Part shown: one piece after another, positions 6,246 to 13,871 of the stretch
How the letters are laid out: each line of letters starts with the position of its first letter
How positions within the stretch are numbered: the stretch's first letter is position 1
Source of the DNA: Polyangium jinanense
GTDB taxonomy: Bacteria; Myxococcota; Polyangia; Polyangiales; Polyangiaceae
Reading direction: 5' to 3'
Assembly (NCBI RefSeq): GCF_028435365.1
Contig: NZ_JAGTJJ010000112.1
Location: 1 to 17,172, forward strand
DNA: 17,172 nt
Position numbers and translations under genes: made by a program
The notes under the pieces: model-generated
What the model was told of the DNA's origin: nothing
Seen by the model: only the letters and a program-made list of their open reading frames with translations
Database searches by the model: none

Positions 6246-6381
6246 TCGCGGTGCCCCGGGCACACCGGCTGGCGACAACAAAGCCAACCAGCTCAACCCC
6301 ACGAGCCCGGTCTACTACAAGAGCTGCGCATTCCCTGCCCCTCCCAACCTGCTCTCGGGCCCCAAGCCGCCGGGCACGTAG
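6244..6381 (+). pseudogene. Orphan C-terminal tail of a lost protein (possible gene remnant)
   Basis: Starting near 6244 and ending at TAG 6379-6381, one frame reads GTPAGDNKANQLNPTSPVYY, then KSCAFPAPPNLLSGPKPPGT. This is compositionally protein-like and very different from random GC-rich translation. The DN-ANQ-NP-----Y--S pattern resembles tails I associate with RHS/polymorphic-toxin-linked proteins, a link from memory that needs a search. No start codon with a ribosome binding site precedes it, because the upstream sequence belongs to the peptidase in another frame. I therefore read it as a truncated remnant left by a rearrangement beside the toxin locus. Chance similarity is the alternative. 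Confidence 0.4.
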
Positions 6382-6403
6382 ATCCCAGGCCGACTCCTGC
6401 CTC

Positions 6404-6426
6404 AGGTTCCCCGGTTCGCGGAACCT
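6404..6426. repeat. 7-bp perfect hairpin between peptidase and TcA gene
   Basis: AGGTTCC (6404-6410) and GGAACCT (6420-6426) pair perfectly around a nine-base loop. No T-run follows, so terminator activity is doubtful. It might be an operator or attenuator upstream of the toxin genes. It directly abuts the sigma-54-like site at 6427. Confidence 0.4.
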
Positions 6427-6442
6427 AGGAACTGACATTGTT
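6427..6442 (+). promoter_or_regulatory. Weak sigma-54-like (-24/-12) promoter candidate for the toxin genes
   Basis: AGGAAC-TGACA-TTGTT matches the -24/-12 consensus TGGCAC-N5-TTGCW at 8 of 11 positions with correct spacing. The -24 GG is kept, but the nearly invariant C of the -12 GC is replaced by T. It sits 75 bases before the TcA start, and an enhancer-binding activator is encoded 2 kb upstream. The -12 mismatch makes this a hypothesis only. Confidence 0.2.
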
Positions 6443-6503
6443 CATCCGATGCTCTACAACGCGGAGCAAACTGCGCTGCTCCAGCGTTACCATCGTTTCC
6501 GGA

Positions 6504-6513
6504 ACGGGAGGAG
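6504..6513 (+). promoter_or_regulatory. Strong ribosome binding site deciding the TcA start
   Basis: GGGAGGAG lies a few bases before ATG 6517 and fixes the start of the TcA gene. No other in-frame start nearby has a comparable site. Confidence 0.75.
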
Positions 6514-6516
6514 ACG

Positions 6517-9500
6517 ATGCAAGAGCGTGGCCGCGGCGACGAGTACATCCTCACGGGGCGAGTCGTCGACATCCAGACCGGGCGAGGACTGCCGGATGTG
6601 CGCGTCGAGGCATGGGACAAGGGGCGGCTCTGCAACGACCTGGTCGCGTGCGCCTTCTCCGACGCGCTCGGCATCTTCCGCATTGTTCTTGAGACCCGGC
6701 ACCTGCGCGAGCTCTTCCTCGACCGCGTCCCGGTGTTGTTCTTCCGCCTCTTCGAGGGCCCGACCTGCATCGCCAGCACGGAGCGCTCGGTCGTCTGGCG
6801 GATCGATCGCCCGGAGAGCGCGGTGCGGGTCGAGATCAACCGCTCGACGAGTACGCGCAGCTTTACCCCGGCCCCCTTCATCGTACGTGGTCGGGTAGTC
6901 ACGGCCGCGGGGGCGCCACGCGCGGGCCTCGTCGTGCGCGCCTACAACCGGAACCTCCGGGAGGAGCAGCTCCTCGGCGAGGCCACGACCAGCGATACTG
7001 GTAGCTACCGAATCGTCTACGCGGCCGACAAGCTCGCCCAGGACTTCGAGTACACCGGCACGCTGCTCGACGTGGCGCTCTTCGATCCCGGCCCCGGACG
7101 CGGGCACCGGAAGTCGGCTGCTGATCTCGTCGTGCGCGTGTACGACGCGGAGCGCGCCGTCACGGCCGAGAAGAAGCTCTGCCACGCGCCACCCACGGCG
7201 ACCGTGAACCTGGTGGTGGGCGGCGAGGTCTACCGCGGCCCCTCGGCCTACGAGCGCCTTGTTGTTCTTCTGGCCCCTGCCATCCGCAGCGCCTCTCTGA
7301 CGGACCTCACCGAGGATGACATTCGCCATCTCGCGTGCAGCCTGCGCCTCGATCTGGACGACCTCGACGCCCTCGTCACGGCCACGCAGCTCGCACGCGC
7401 CCTCGGGATCCACCCAGCGGCCCTCTACGGGTTGTTCCGCGAAGGACTCCCCCGCGAGCGCCGTGGCTTGCTCATGACGAGGCCATCCGAGCAGCTCCGG
7501 GCGCTTCTTCTCGCGCTCGAGCACAACTTCATCCCGGCTGGGCTCCGGGAGCAGGTCGACGCCATCCTCGCAGGGCTCCACAAGGCCGCCGTGCAGCTCG
7601 CCTTCGAGCCGGCGGAGATTGGGCTCTCTCTGGGCGATCTCCTCGCCATCGTTCTTCCGGCCCGAGATGCGCAGGCAGCGCTGGTCTCGGCCTACCTCCA
7701 GTACGAAGGGCCGGTCGACGGCTTCTGGCAGGGACTTCGGGAATACCCGATGTTCAAAGAAGAAGGGCTCGTCGACCGCGTGCAGCTCGCCCTGCAGCTC
7801 GCCACGCTCACCCGCCAGCACCTGCCCCTTGTCCGCGCCCTCGACGAATGGCGTCGCAGCGGGAAGTGGTCGTCGCTCGCCGATCTCGCGAAGCTCGCTG
7901 TCCCCGACTGGCTCGCCCTCCTCGAGAAGGGCATTGACGGCGCACCCATCGGCGCCCCGCCTGACGTGCCGGGCGCCGACGACAAGGAGAAGAGCGCGAA
8001 CTACGCGCTGCTCTTGACCGACACGCTGGCGAATACACTCCCCACGGCCGCGCTCGCGGGGCAGCTCCAGGGCAAGGCGGATCAAGACCTCGCACTGTTC
8101 TTCTCGAAGAACCCGGACTTCGAGATCGGCAAGACCCAGGTGCGCTCCTACTTGCAGGAGAAGCCTGGTGCCCTCGACGGCCTGTCCTCGCCGAAGACCG
8201 CGACGGCGAACCTCGAGGCCCTCGAGCGCCTCTTCAAGGTGACGCCCAGCCCCACCGAGATGAGCCTGCTCTTCTCCGCGGGCATCCACTCCGCGCAGGG
8301 CATCCAGAAGCTCGGCAAGCCGGCGTTCGTCAAATCGTACAGCCAGGTGCTCGGCGGCCAGTCCAAGGCCGAGACCCTCTTCCAGAAGGCCGAGCAGATC
8401 ACGAGCGGCGCCCTCGCTCTCTTCGGGAAGTTCGCCTCCATCGCTCGGCCGCCTGGGCTCTACGTCCTTCCCGCTCCGGACCTTGCAAGCACGGGTGACG
8501 CTGCCGCGCTCATGGACATCTTCGGCCCGCAGAACCTCGCCTGCGAGCACTGCGCGTCGATCTACGGCCCGGCCGCCTACCTCGTCGACGTCCTCGACTT
8601 CCTCGGCCGCTACCCGGCAATCCAGAACAAGCCTGGGGATCCCGCGACGGCCCGTGACGTTCTTCTCGCCCGGCGCCCGGATCTCGCGCGTATTGAACTC
8701 TCCTGCGAGAACACCCTGACCGAGGTGCCGTATGTGGACCTCGCCGACGAGCTCCTCGAATTCCGCCTCGCGCACGCGGTTGATCCATCCGTTGCCCTCG
8801 ACGCGCACATCAAGACCGTGGGCACTGCGGAGGAGCTTGCGCTCTCACCCCAGCCCATCCACGGCAAGGCGCGCTTCACGGCCTACAAGGCGCTCGCGCA
8901 GGCGAAGTTCCCCCCGGCGCCGCCGTTCAACGTCTGGGCCGAGGAGATGAACATCCTGCTCGCGCACTTCGGCACCTCGCGCGCCGAGCTTGTTGACGTC
9001 TTCTCCCAGGCCCCGGCCACGCCGATGCCGCCGGCACCCGGCCTGCTCGATGCGTTCTCGGCGCTGCTCAAGGAGACCAAGGCGGACGCGTCCGCGTTCT
9101 TCTCGGCCGTCGCCGAGCGCGCTGGGCTGCCCGCTGCCGACCTGGATGTCCTCATCAACAAGCTCGGCCTCGTCTTCCCCTCGAGTTTCGAGAACCAGGC
9201 TGCGGTCGGCCGTCTCTGGAACGCGATCCAAGTCGTAAAGGGACTCGGCGTGTCCGCCACGCGGGCCATCTCCTGGGCCACCACAACGGCTCCGATTGAG
9301 AGCGCCAACCCCGCCGTGCTCACCGCCCCGGCTCTGGCAGATGATGTCCGCCTGGCCGTGAAGGCGAAGTACACCGAAGACGCCTGGCCCGAGATCGGGC
9401 GTGTCCTTCGCGATGATCTGCGCGAACTACAACGTAAGGCGCTCGTCTCCGCCGCGCTCGCGCTGGGCAAGTACGACTCCACGAACGACCTCTTCGCCGA

Positions 9501-12500
9501 GCTGCTCGTCGACGTGGAGATGCGCCCGAAGCCGACGACGTCACGCATCCAGCAAGCGATCAGCTCGGTGCAACTCTTCGTGCAGCGCTGCTTCATGGGC
9601 CTGGAGCCAGCGGTCACGTCTCTCGACGACGAGGCCGCCGCGCAATGGGCCTGGATGAAGAGCTACCGCGTCTGGGAGGCCAATCGAAAGATCTTCTTCC
9701 ACCCGGAGAACTGGATCGAGCCCGAGCTGCGCGACGACAAGACGCCCTTTTTCAAAGAGCTCGAGAGCGAGCTACTCCAGGGGGACATCACCGACATCCG
9801 TGCCGAGGGGGCATTCCGCAAGTACCTCCAGAAGCTTCACGATGTGGCTCACCTCGATATCGTCGGTGTGTGCGAGGAGGGTCAGAAAACCGGAAGCTCA
9901 TGGATCACCATCCTGCACGTCATCGGCCGGACGCACACCTCGCCGCGCGTGTACTACTATCGGCAGCGCGTCGACCAGTTGTGGTCGCCCTGGGAGAAGC
10001 TCGATCTCGATATCCAGAGCGAGCACGCCCTGCTCGCCGTCTACAACCGTCGGCTGTACTTGTTCTGGGCGCTGCTCGAGGAGGCGGAGGACACCGGGCA
10101 AGAAGCGGCACCTGCGCCGAAGGGCGGCAAGCCCGCGGGCCATAAGAAGCCGAAGGAATACGATCTCGATGACGGGGGCAAACCGCAGCCGGACATCGAC
10201 CCCGACATCGACGAACCGCACAAGTCTCCGGGCCCCAAGGCGCCTGCAATCAAGAAGAAGCCGATGCGGCTCAAGATGGCGTGGAGCGAGTACCAGAACG
10301 GCCGTTGGTCACCGAGGAAGACCGGCCCGGAAGAGCCTCTACGCCTCGATCTGCCCGAGGGCGACCCGGCTGCGCTGACGTTCTGGAGCACGTACAAGAA
10401 CGGCCAGCTCGCCATCCTCTGCGCGGTGAAAGAACTGGCCCCGCCGGATCGAGCGCGCCGGGTGTACGAGCTCGTGCTGGGCTGCGACGGACGCCTGACT
10501 GCTAGTTCAGCGTCGAATCCATGTCCCACGGGCGCGCCGTACGGCACGCACGTCGCGGGGATGGAGTTCATCAAGGACAAGGACACCGTGGGCCTCTGGC
10601 TGCGCGGCTTCGTGCTCACTGACAAGGATGTGAAGGTCCTAGGGGCGACGCCGAGCGCGTACCGGCTCGTCTGCGCGGAGCGCGGGCCGATGCTCTGGAC
10701 CATGCTTCACGGCGGATTCCCGCACCCGTCGTTCTTCTACAAGGACGACAGCAGGACTTTCCTCGTCAGGATCGAGCACCAGGCTCAAGCGCCCAAGCGC
10801 GTGGTAGCGGGAGAGGCGTCCCCCATGAAGCCGTGGGGACAAGTGCTGCCCGGACTCCCGCCCGCGCCGGCCGAGGGGCCGTTCTACATCCCCAACATCT
10901 CGATCGAGCTCGACCCGCGCCAGGTTCGAATCGAGACGTTCTACCACCCGCATGCCTGCGGCATGCTCGAGGCCCTCGATGGCGACGGCCTCGACGGTCT
11001 CTTCCGCTGGCCGGCGGACGGCTCTGCCCTCCAGCTCCGGAGCGACGTCTACTTCCAGGAGACCTACAAGCCTGCACTCTCCGTGGTGAAGAAGCCGTAC
11101 CCGGTTGACGATATCGATTTCTCCTCCGCGGCGGCCTACAGCCAATACAACTGGGAGGTCTTCTTCCACGCGCCCTTCCTCATTGCCTGCATGCTCATGA
11201 AGAACCACAGGCACGAGGAGGCCCAGCGCTGGTTCCATCGCATCTTCGACCCCACCCCGGGCACAGGCGGCCCGGAGCGGTTCTGGAAGGTGAAACCTCT
11301 CCGCGAGAAGGCCGATCCGAAGGCACTCGCGGCCGAGCTCGCCGCGCTCGCGGCAGGGAATCAAGAAGCCCTCGGGGAGCTCGCGGCGCAGATCAAAGCC
11401 TGGCGCGAAGAGCCGTTCAACCCGCACCTCATCGCACGCATGCGGCCGATCGCGTACCAGCGGGCCGTCGTGATGAAGTACATCGACAACTTGATCGCGT
11501 GGGGCGACTACTTGTTCTCCCAGGACACGCGCGAGGCAATCAACGAGGCGACGGGGCTCTACATCCTCGCGGCGGACATCCTCGGCCCGAAGCCCGAGCT
11601 GAACAAGCAGCCCGAGGCTGCTCCGAAGACGTATGCAGAGCTTCTTGCCTCCGCCCCGCTCGCCGACCTCGAGAACCTCGTGCCCGAGCTCAACGGCGCC
11701 GGGGATGTTCCCCTCATCGACACGGCCAACTTCGCGATCCCGCCGAACGACAAACTCCTCGGGTACTGGAATCTCGTCGCGGACCGGCTCTTCAAGGTCA
11801 GGCACGGGCTCAACATCGAGGGCCAGGCACGTCCGCTCCCGCTCTTCGCGCCGCCGATCGATCCGGCGCTGCTGGTGAAGGCGGCGGCGATGGGCGTCGA
11901 TTGGAAGGACGTCAGCGAGGTCGTGCCGATGCCCCACTACCGCTTCGGGGTTCTGCACGCCAAGGCGCTGGAGTTCTGCGGCGGCGTGATCGCCCTGGGC
12001 ACGGCCCTGCTCTCCGCGCTCGAGAAGAAGGACGTGGAGAAGCTGACCCTGCTGCGTGCGACGCACGAGGCGGCGGTACTTACCGCTACCCGCGAGGTGA
12101 AGAAGCGGCAGATTGACGAGGCGAAGCAGACGCTGGCCGGTTTGAAGAAGACTCGTGAGGCCGCCGCGATCCGATACCAGCACTACAAGGGCCTGCCGTT
12201 CATGAACTCCTACGAGGAGCAGGCCATGGTGATGTCAGGCGCCGCCGCCATCACCCAGGCCCTCGTCCAGGTCACGCACACCGAGTCAGCGGGGGCCTAC
12301 CTTCTTCCCACGGCGATCACGGGCGGCGCGGGCATCGCCAGCCCCGCTGCATTGATCGTGTACGGGGGCGAGAACGCGGCGAAGTCCGGTGAGTCGTTTG
12401 GCAACGCCCTCGGCGTGGTGGCGTCGTTGATGCGCGACGGTGCAGCGATGAGCGCGACGATGGGCTACTACACCCGCCGCGTTGAGGACTGGAAGCTCCA

Positions 12501-13869
12501 GGAGAAGATCGCCGCCAAGGAGATCGAACAGCTCGACAAGCAGATCTTGGCCGCCGAGATCAGGCTCGCGCTCGTGGAGAAGGACCTCGAGAACCACGAC
12601 CTCATCGTGGAGAACGCCAAGGTCGTCGAGGCCACGCTGCGCGACAAGTTCACGAACGAGGCGCTCTATTCCTGGACGGTGAACGAGATCTCGACCGTGT
12701 ACTTCGACGCCTACAAGCTCGCCCTCGGCATGGCGAGGCGGGCCGCGAAGGCGTTCAAGCACGAGCTCGCGCAAGATCCGCCGGACGTCTCGCTCACGCA
12801 CTGGGACAATACGAGAAACGGCCTGCTCGCAGGGGAGAAGCTGTTGCAGCAGCTTCGGCAGATGGAGGCCGCGTACTTCGACACGAACAAGCGGGAGTAC
12901 GAGATCACGAAGCACATCTCCCTCGCGCAGCTCGCCCCGCAGAAGCTCCTCGAGCTGAAGCACAAGGGCGTCTGCGAGTTCGATGTGCCCGAGCTCGAGT
13001 TCGACCTCGACTTCCCGGGGCACTACCTGCGCCGGCTCAAGACCGTCAGCCTCTCCGTCCCCTGCGTGACGGATGCCTACGGCACGCTTAACGCCACGCT
13101 CACGCTGGTGAAGAGCCGCGCCCGGAAGAGCATCGAGGTCACCGGGGGCTACGCCGAGAAGGTGAACGACGGTCGATTCACCACGCCGTACATCGCCCCG
13201 ATCTCGCTCGCCATCAGCGGCGCGCAGAACGACGCGGGCGTCTTCGAGCTGTCTCTACGCGACGAGCGGTACTTGCCTTTCGAGGGCGCTGGCGTCATCG
13301 GTACCTGGAAGATTGAGCTCTCTGCCAACAACACCGACCTCGACGCATTGAGCGACGTTGTTCTGCACGTCCGCTACACGGCGATCGACGGCGGAGACTC
13401 GTTGAAAACCGAAGCACAAAAGAACGCCGCGCTGCTCCTCTCGGGCCTTCGCTTGTTCTCGTTGAAGGACGAATTCCCGACGGAGTGGCGCCACTTCCTC
13501 ACGCCGGATGCCGGCGCGGCGCAGACGCTCGTGCTGCCGCTCGAGAAAAGCGTGTTCCCCAGATCCCGCAACAGCGGCGCCCCGAAGATCAACGCCGTGC
13601 GGATATTCGCCGCCTGGAAAGACCCCACGGCGTACTTCGCGGGCACGCCTCTCGCGGTGAGCGTCGTGCCGCCTGCGGCTTCATCCGTGCAGACCACGCT
13701 CGTGAAGGACCCCGGCGCTCTCGACAGCCTGGCCGTGAGCCCGACGCTGACGCCTGCCCCCGGAACATCCTGGGCAGCCGGTTCGTGGACACTCTCGGCT
13801 GCAGGCCCCGTGGGCGACGGCCTCGACAACATCTGGGTCCTCTGCGACTTCACGCGCAAGGGGGCCTGA
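6517..13869 (+). CDS. Tc toxin subunit A (single-chain TcA/TcdA type), complete
   Basis: In Tc toxins, TcA forms a pentameric bell-shaped shell and channel that binds the target cell and injects the toxic enzyme held by TcB-TcC. This 2450-residue chain is close to TcdA1 in length. Domains in order: two carboxypeptidase-regulatory/transthyretin-like beta-sandwiches (about 8-112, with ELFLDRVPVLFFRLF, and 121-248, ending VVGGEVYRGPSAYERL); a helical region; the VRP1 signature near 669 (CEHCASIYGPAAYLVDVLDF); AWMKSYRVWEANRKIFFHPE near 1050; a neuraminidase-like region with WITILHVIGRTHTSPRVYYY at 1129; the signature QYNWEVFFHAPFLIA at about 1540; KYIDNLIAWGDYLF near 1650; pore-forming coiled coils around a hydrophobic Gly/Ala segment (about 1820-2095); and a C-terminal TcB-binding domain (about 2133-2450, with LPFEGAGVIGTWKIEL near 2252). 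A charged linker at 1189-1249 is unusual. No signal peptide is seen, as is normal for TcA. Confidence 0.95.
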   Translation: MQERGRGDEYILTGRVVDIQTGRGLPDVRVEAWDKGRLCNDLVACAFSDALGIFRIVLETRHLRELFLDRVPVLFFRLFEGPTCIASTERSVVWRIDRPESAVRVEINRSTSTRSFTPAPFIVRGRVVTAAGAPRAGLVVRAYNRNLREEQLLGEATTSDTGSYRIVYAADKLAQDFEYTGTLLDVALFDPGPGRGHRKSAADLVVRVYDAERAVTAEKKLCHAPPTATVNLVVGGEVYRGPSAYERLVVLLAPAIRSASLTDLTEDDIRHLACSLRLDLDDLDALVTATQLARALGIHPAALYGLFREGLPRERRGLLMTRPSEQLRALLLALEHNFIPAGLREQVDAILAGLHKAAVQLAFEPAEIGLSLGDLLAIVLPARDAQAALVSAYLQYEGPVDGFWQGLREYPMFKEEGLVDRVQLALQLATLTRQHLPLVRALDEWRRSGKWSSLADLAKLAVPDWLALLEKGIDGAPIGAPPDVPGADDKEKSANYALLLTDTLANTLPTAALAGQLQGKADQDLALFFSKNPDFEIGKTQVRSYLQEKPGALDGLSSPKTATANLEALERLFKVTPSPTEMSLLFSAGIHSAQGIQKLGKPAFVKSYSQVLGGQSKAETLFQKAEQITSGALALFGKFASIARPPGLYVLPAPDLASTGDAAALMDIFGPQNLACEHCASIYGPAAYLVDVLDFLGRYPAIQNKPGDPATARDVLLARRPDLARIELSCENTLTEVPYVDLADELLEFRLAHAVDPSVALDAHIKTVGTAEELALSPQPIHGKARFTAYKALAQAKFPPAPPFNVWAEEMNILLAHFGTSRAELVDVFSQAPATPMPPAPGLLDAFSALLKETKADASAFFSAVAERAGLPAADLDVLINKLGLVFPSSFENQAAVGRLWNAIQVVKGLGVSATRAISWATTTAPIESANPAVLTAPALADDVRLAVKAKYTEDAWPEIGRVLRDDLRELQRKALVSAALALGKYDSTNDLFAELLVDVEMRPKPTTSRIQQAISSVQLFVQRCFMGLEPAVTSLDDEAAAQWAWMKSYRVWEANRKIFFHPENWIEPELRDDKTPFFKELESELLQGDITDIRAEGAFRKYLQKLHDVAHLDIVGVCEEGQKTGSSWITILHVIGRTHTSPRVYYYRQRVDQLWSPWEKLDLDIQSEHALLAVYNRRLYLFWALLEEAEDTGQEAAPAPKGGKPAGHKKPKEYDLDDGGKPQPDIDPDIDEPHKSPGPKAPAIKKKPMRLKMAWSEYQNGRWSPRKTGPEEPLRLDLPEGDPAALTFWSTYKNGQLAILCAVKELAPPDRARRVYELVLGCDGRLTASSASNPCPTGAPYGTHVAGMEFIKDKDTVGLWLRGFVLTDKDVKVLGATPSAYRLVCAERGPMLWTMLHGGFPHPSFFYKDDSRTFLVRIEHQAQAPKRVVAGEASPMKPWGQVLPGLPPAPAEGPFYIPNISIELDPRQVRIETFYHPHACGMLEALDGDGLDGLFRWPADGSALQLRSDVYFQETYKPALSVVKKPYPVDDIDFSSAAAYSQYNWEVFFHAPFLIACMLMKNHRHEEAQRWFHRIFDPTPGTGGPERFWKVKPLREKADPKALAAELAALAAGNQEALGELAAQIKAWREEPFNPHLIARMRPIAYQRAVVMKYIDNLIAWGDYLFSQDTREAINEATGLYILAADILGPKPELNKQPEAAPKTYAELLASAPLADLENLVPELNGAGDVPLIDTANFAIPPNDKLLGYWNLVADRLFKVRHGLNIEGQARPLPLFAPPIDPALLVKAAAMGVDWKDVSEVVPMPHYRFGVLHAKALEFCGGVIALGTALLSALEKKDVEKLTLLRATHEAAVLTATREVKKRQIDEAKQTLAGLKKTREAAAIRYQHYKGLPFMNSYEEQAMVMSGAAAITQALVQVTHTESAGAYLLPTAITGGAGIASPAALIVYGGENAAKSGESFGNALGVVASLMRDGAAMSATMGYYTRRVEDWKLQEKIAAKEIEQLDKQILAAEIRLALVEKDLENHDLIVENAKVVEATLRDKFTNEALYSWTVNEISTVYFDAYKLALGMARRAAKAFKHELAQDPPDVSLTHWDNTRNGLLAGEKLLQQLRQMEAAYFDTNKREYEITKHISLAQLAPQKLLELKHKGVCEFDVPELEFDLDFPGHYLRRLKTVSLSVPCVTDAYGTLNATLTLVKSRARKSIEVTGGYAEKVNDGRFTTPYIAPISLAISGAQNDAGVFELSLRDERYLPFEGAGVIGTWKIELSANNTDLDALSDVVLHVRYTAIDGGDSLKTEAQKNAALLLSGLRLFSLKDEFPTEWRHFLTPDAGAAQTLVLPLEKSVFPRSRNSGAPKINAVRIFAAWKDPTAYFAGTPLAVSVVPPAASSVQTTLVKDPGALDSLAVSPTLTPAPGTSWAAGSWTLSAAGPVGDGLDNIWVLCDFTRKGA

Positions 13870-13871
13870 CC

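Noticed and set aside
4426..6302. Long minus-strand frames opposite the ATP-grasp and peptidase genes
   Set aside because: Both plus-strand genes show intact catalytic motifs; the minus frames are Arg/His/Pro-rich shadows.
6487..8808. 773-codon minus-strand frame
   Set aside because: It is a mirror of the TcA gene caused by GC-rich codon bias: Glu/Arg/Gly-rich, no domains, opposite a certain gene.
10639..12183. 514-codon minus-strand frame
   Set aside because: It is antisense to conserved TcA signatures and compositionally a shadow.
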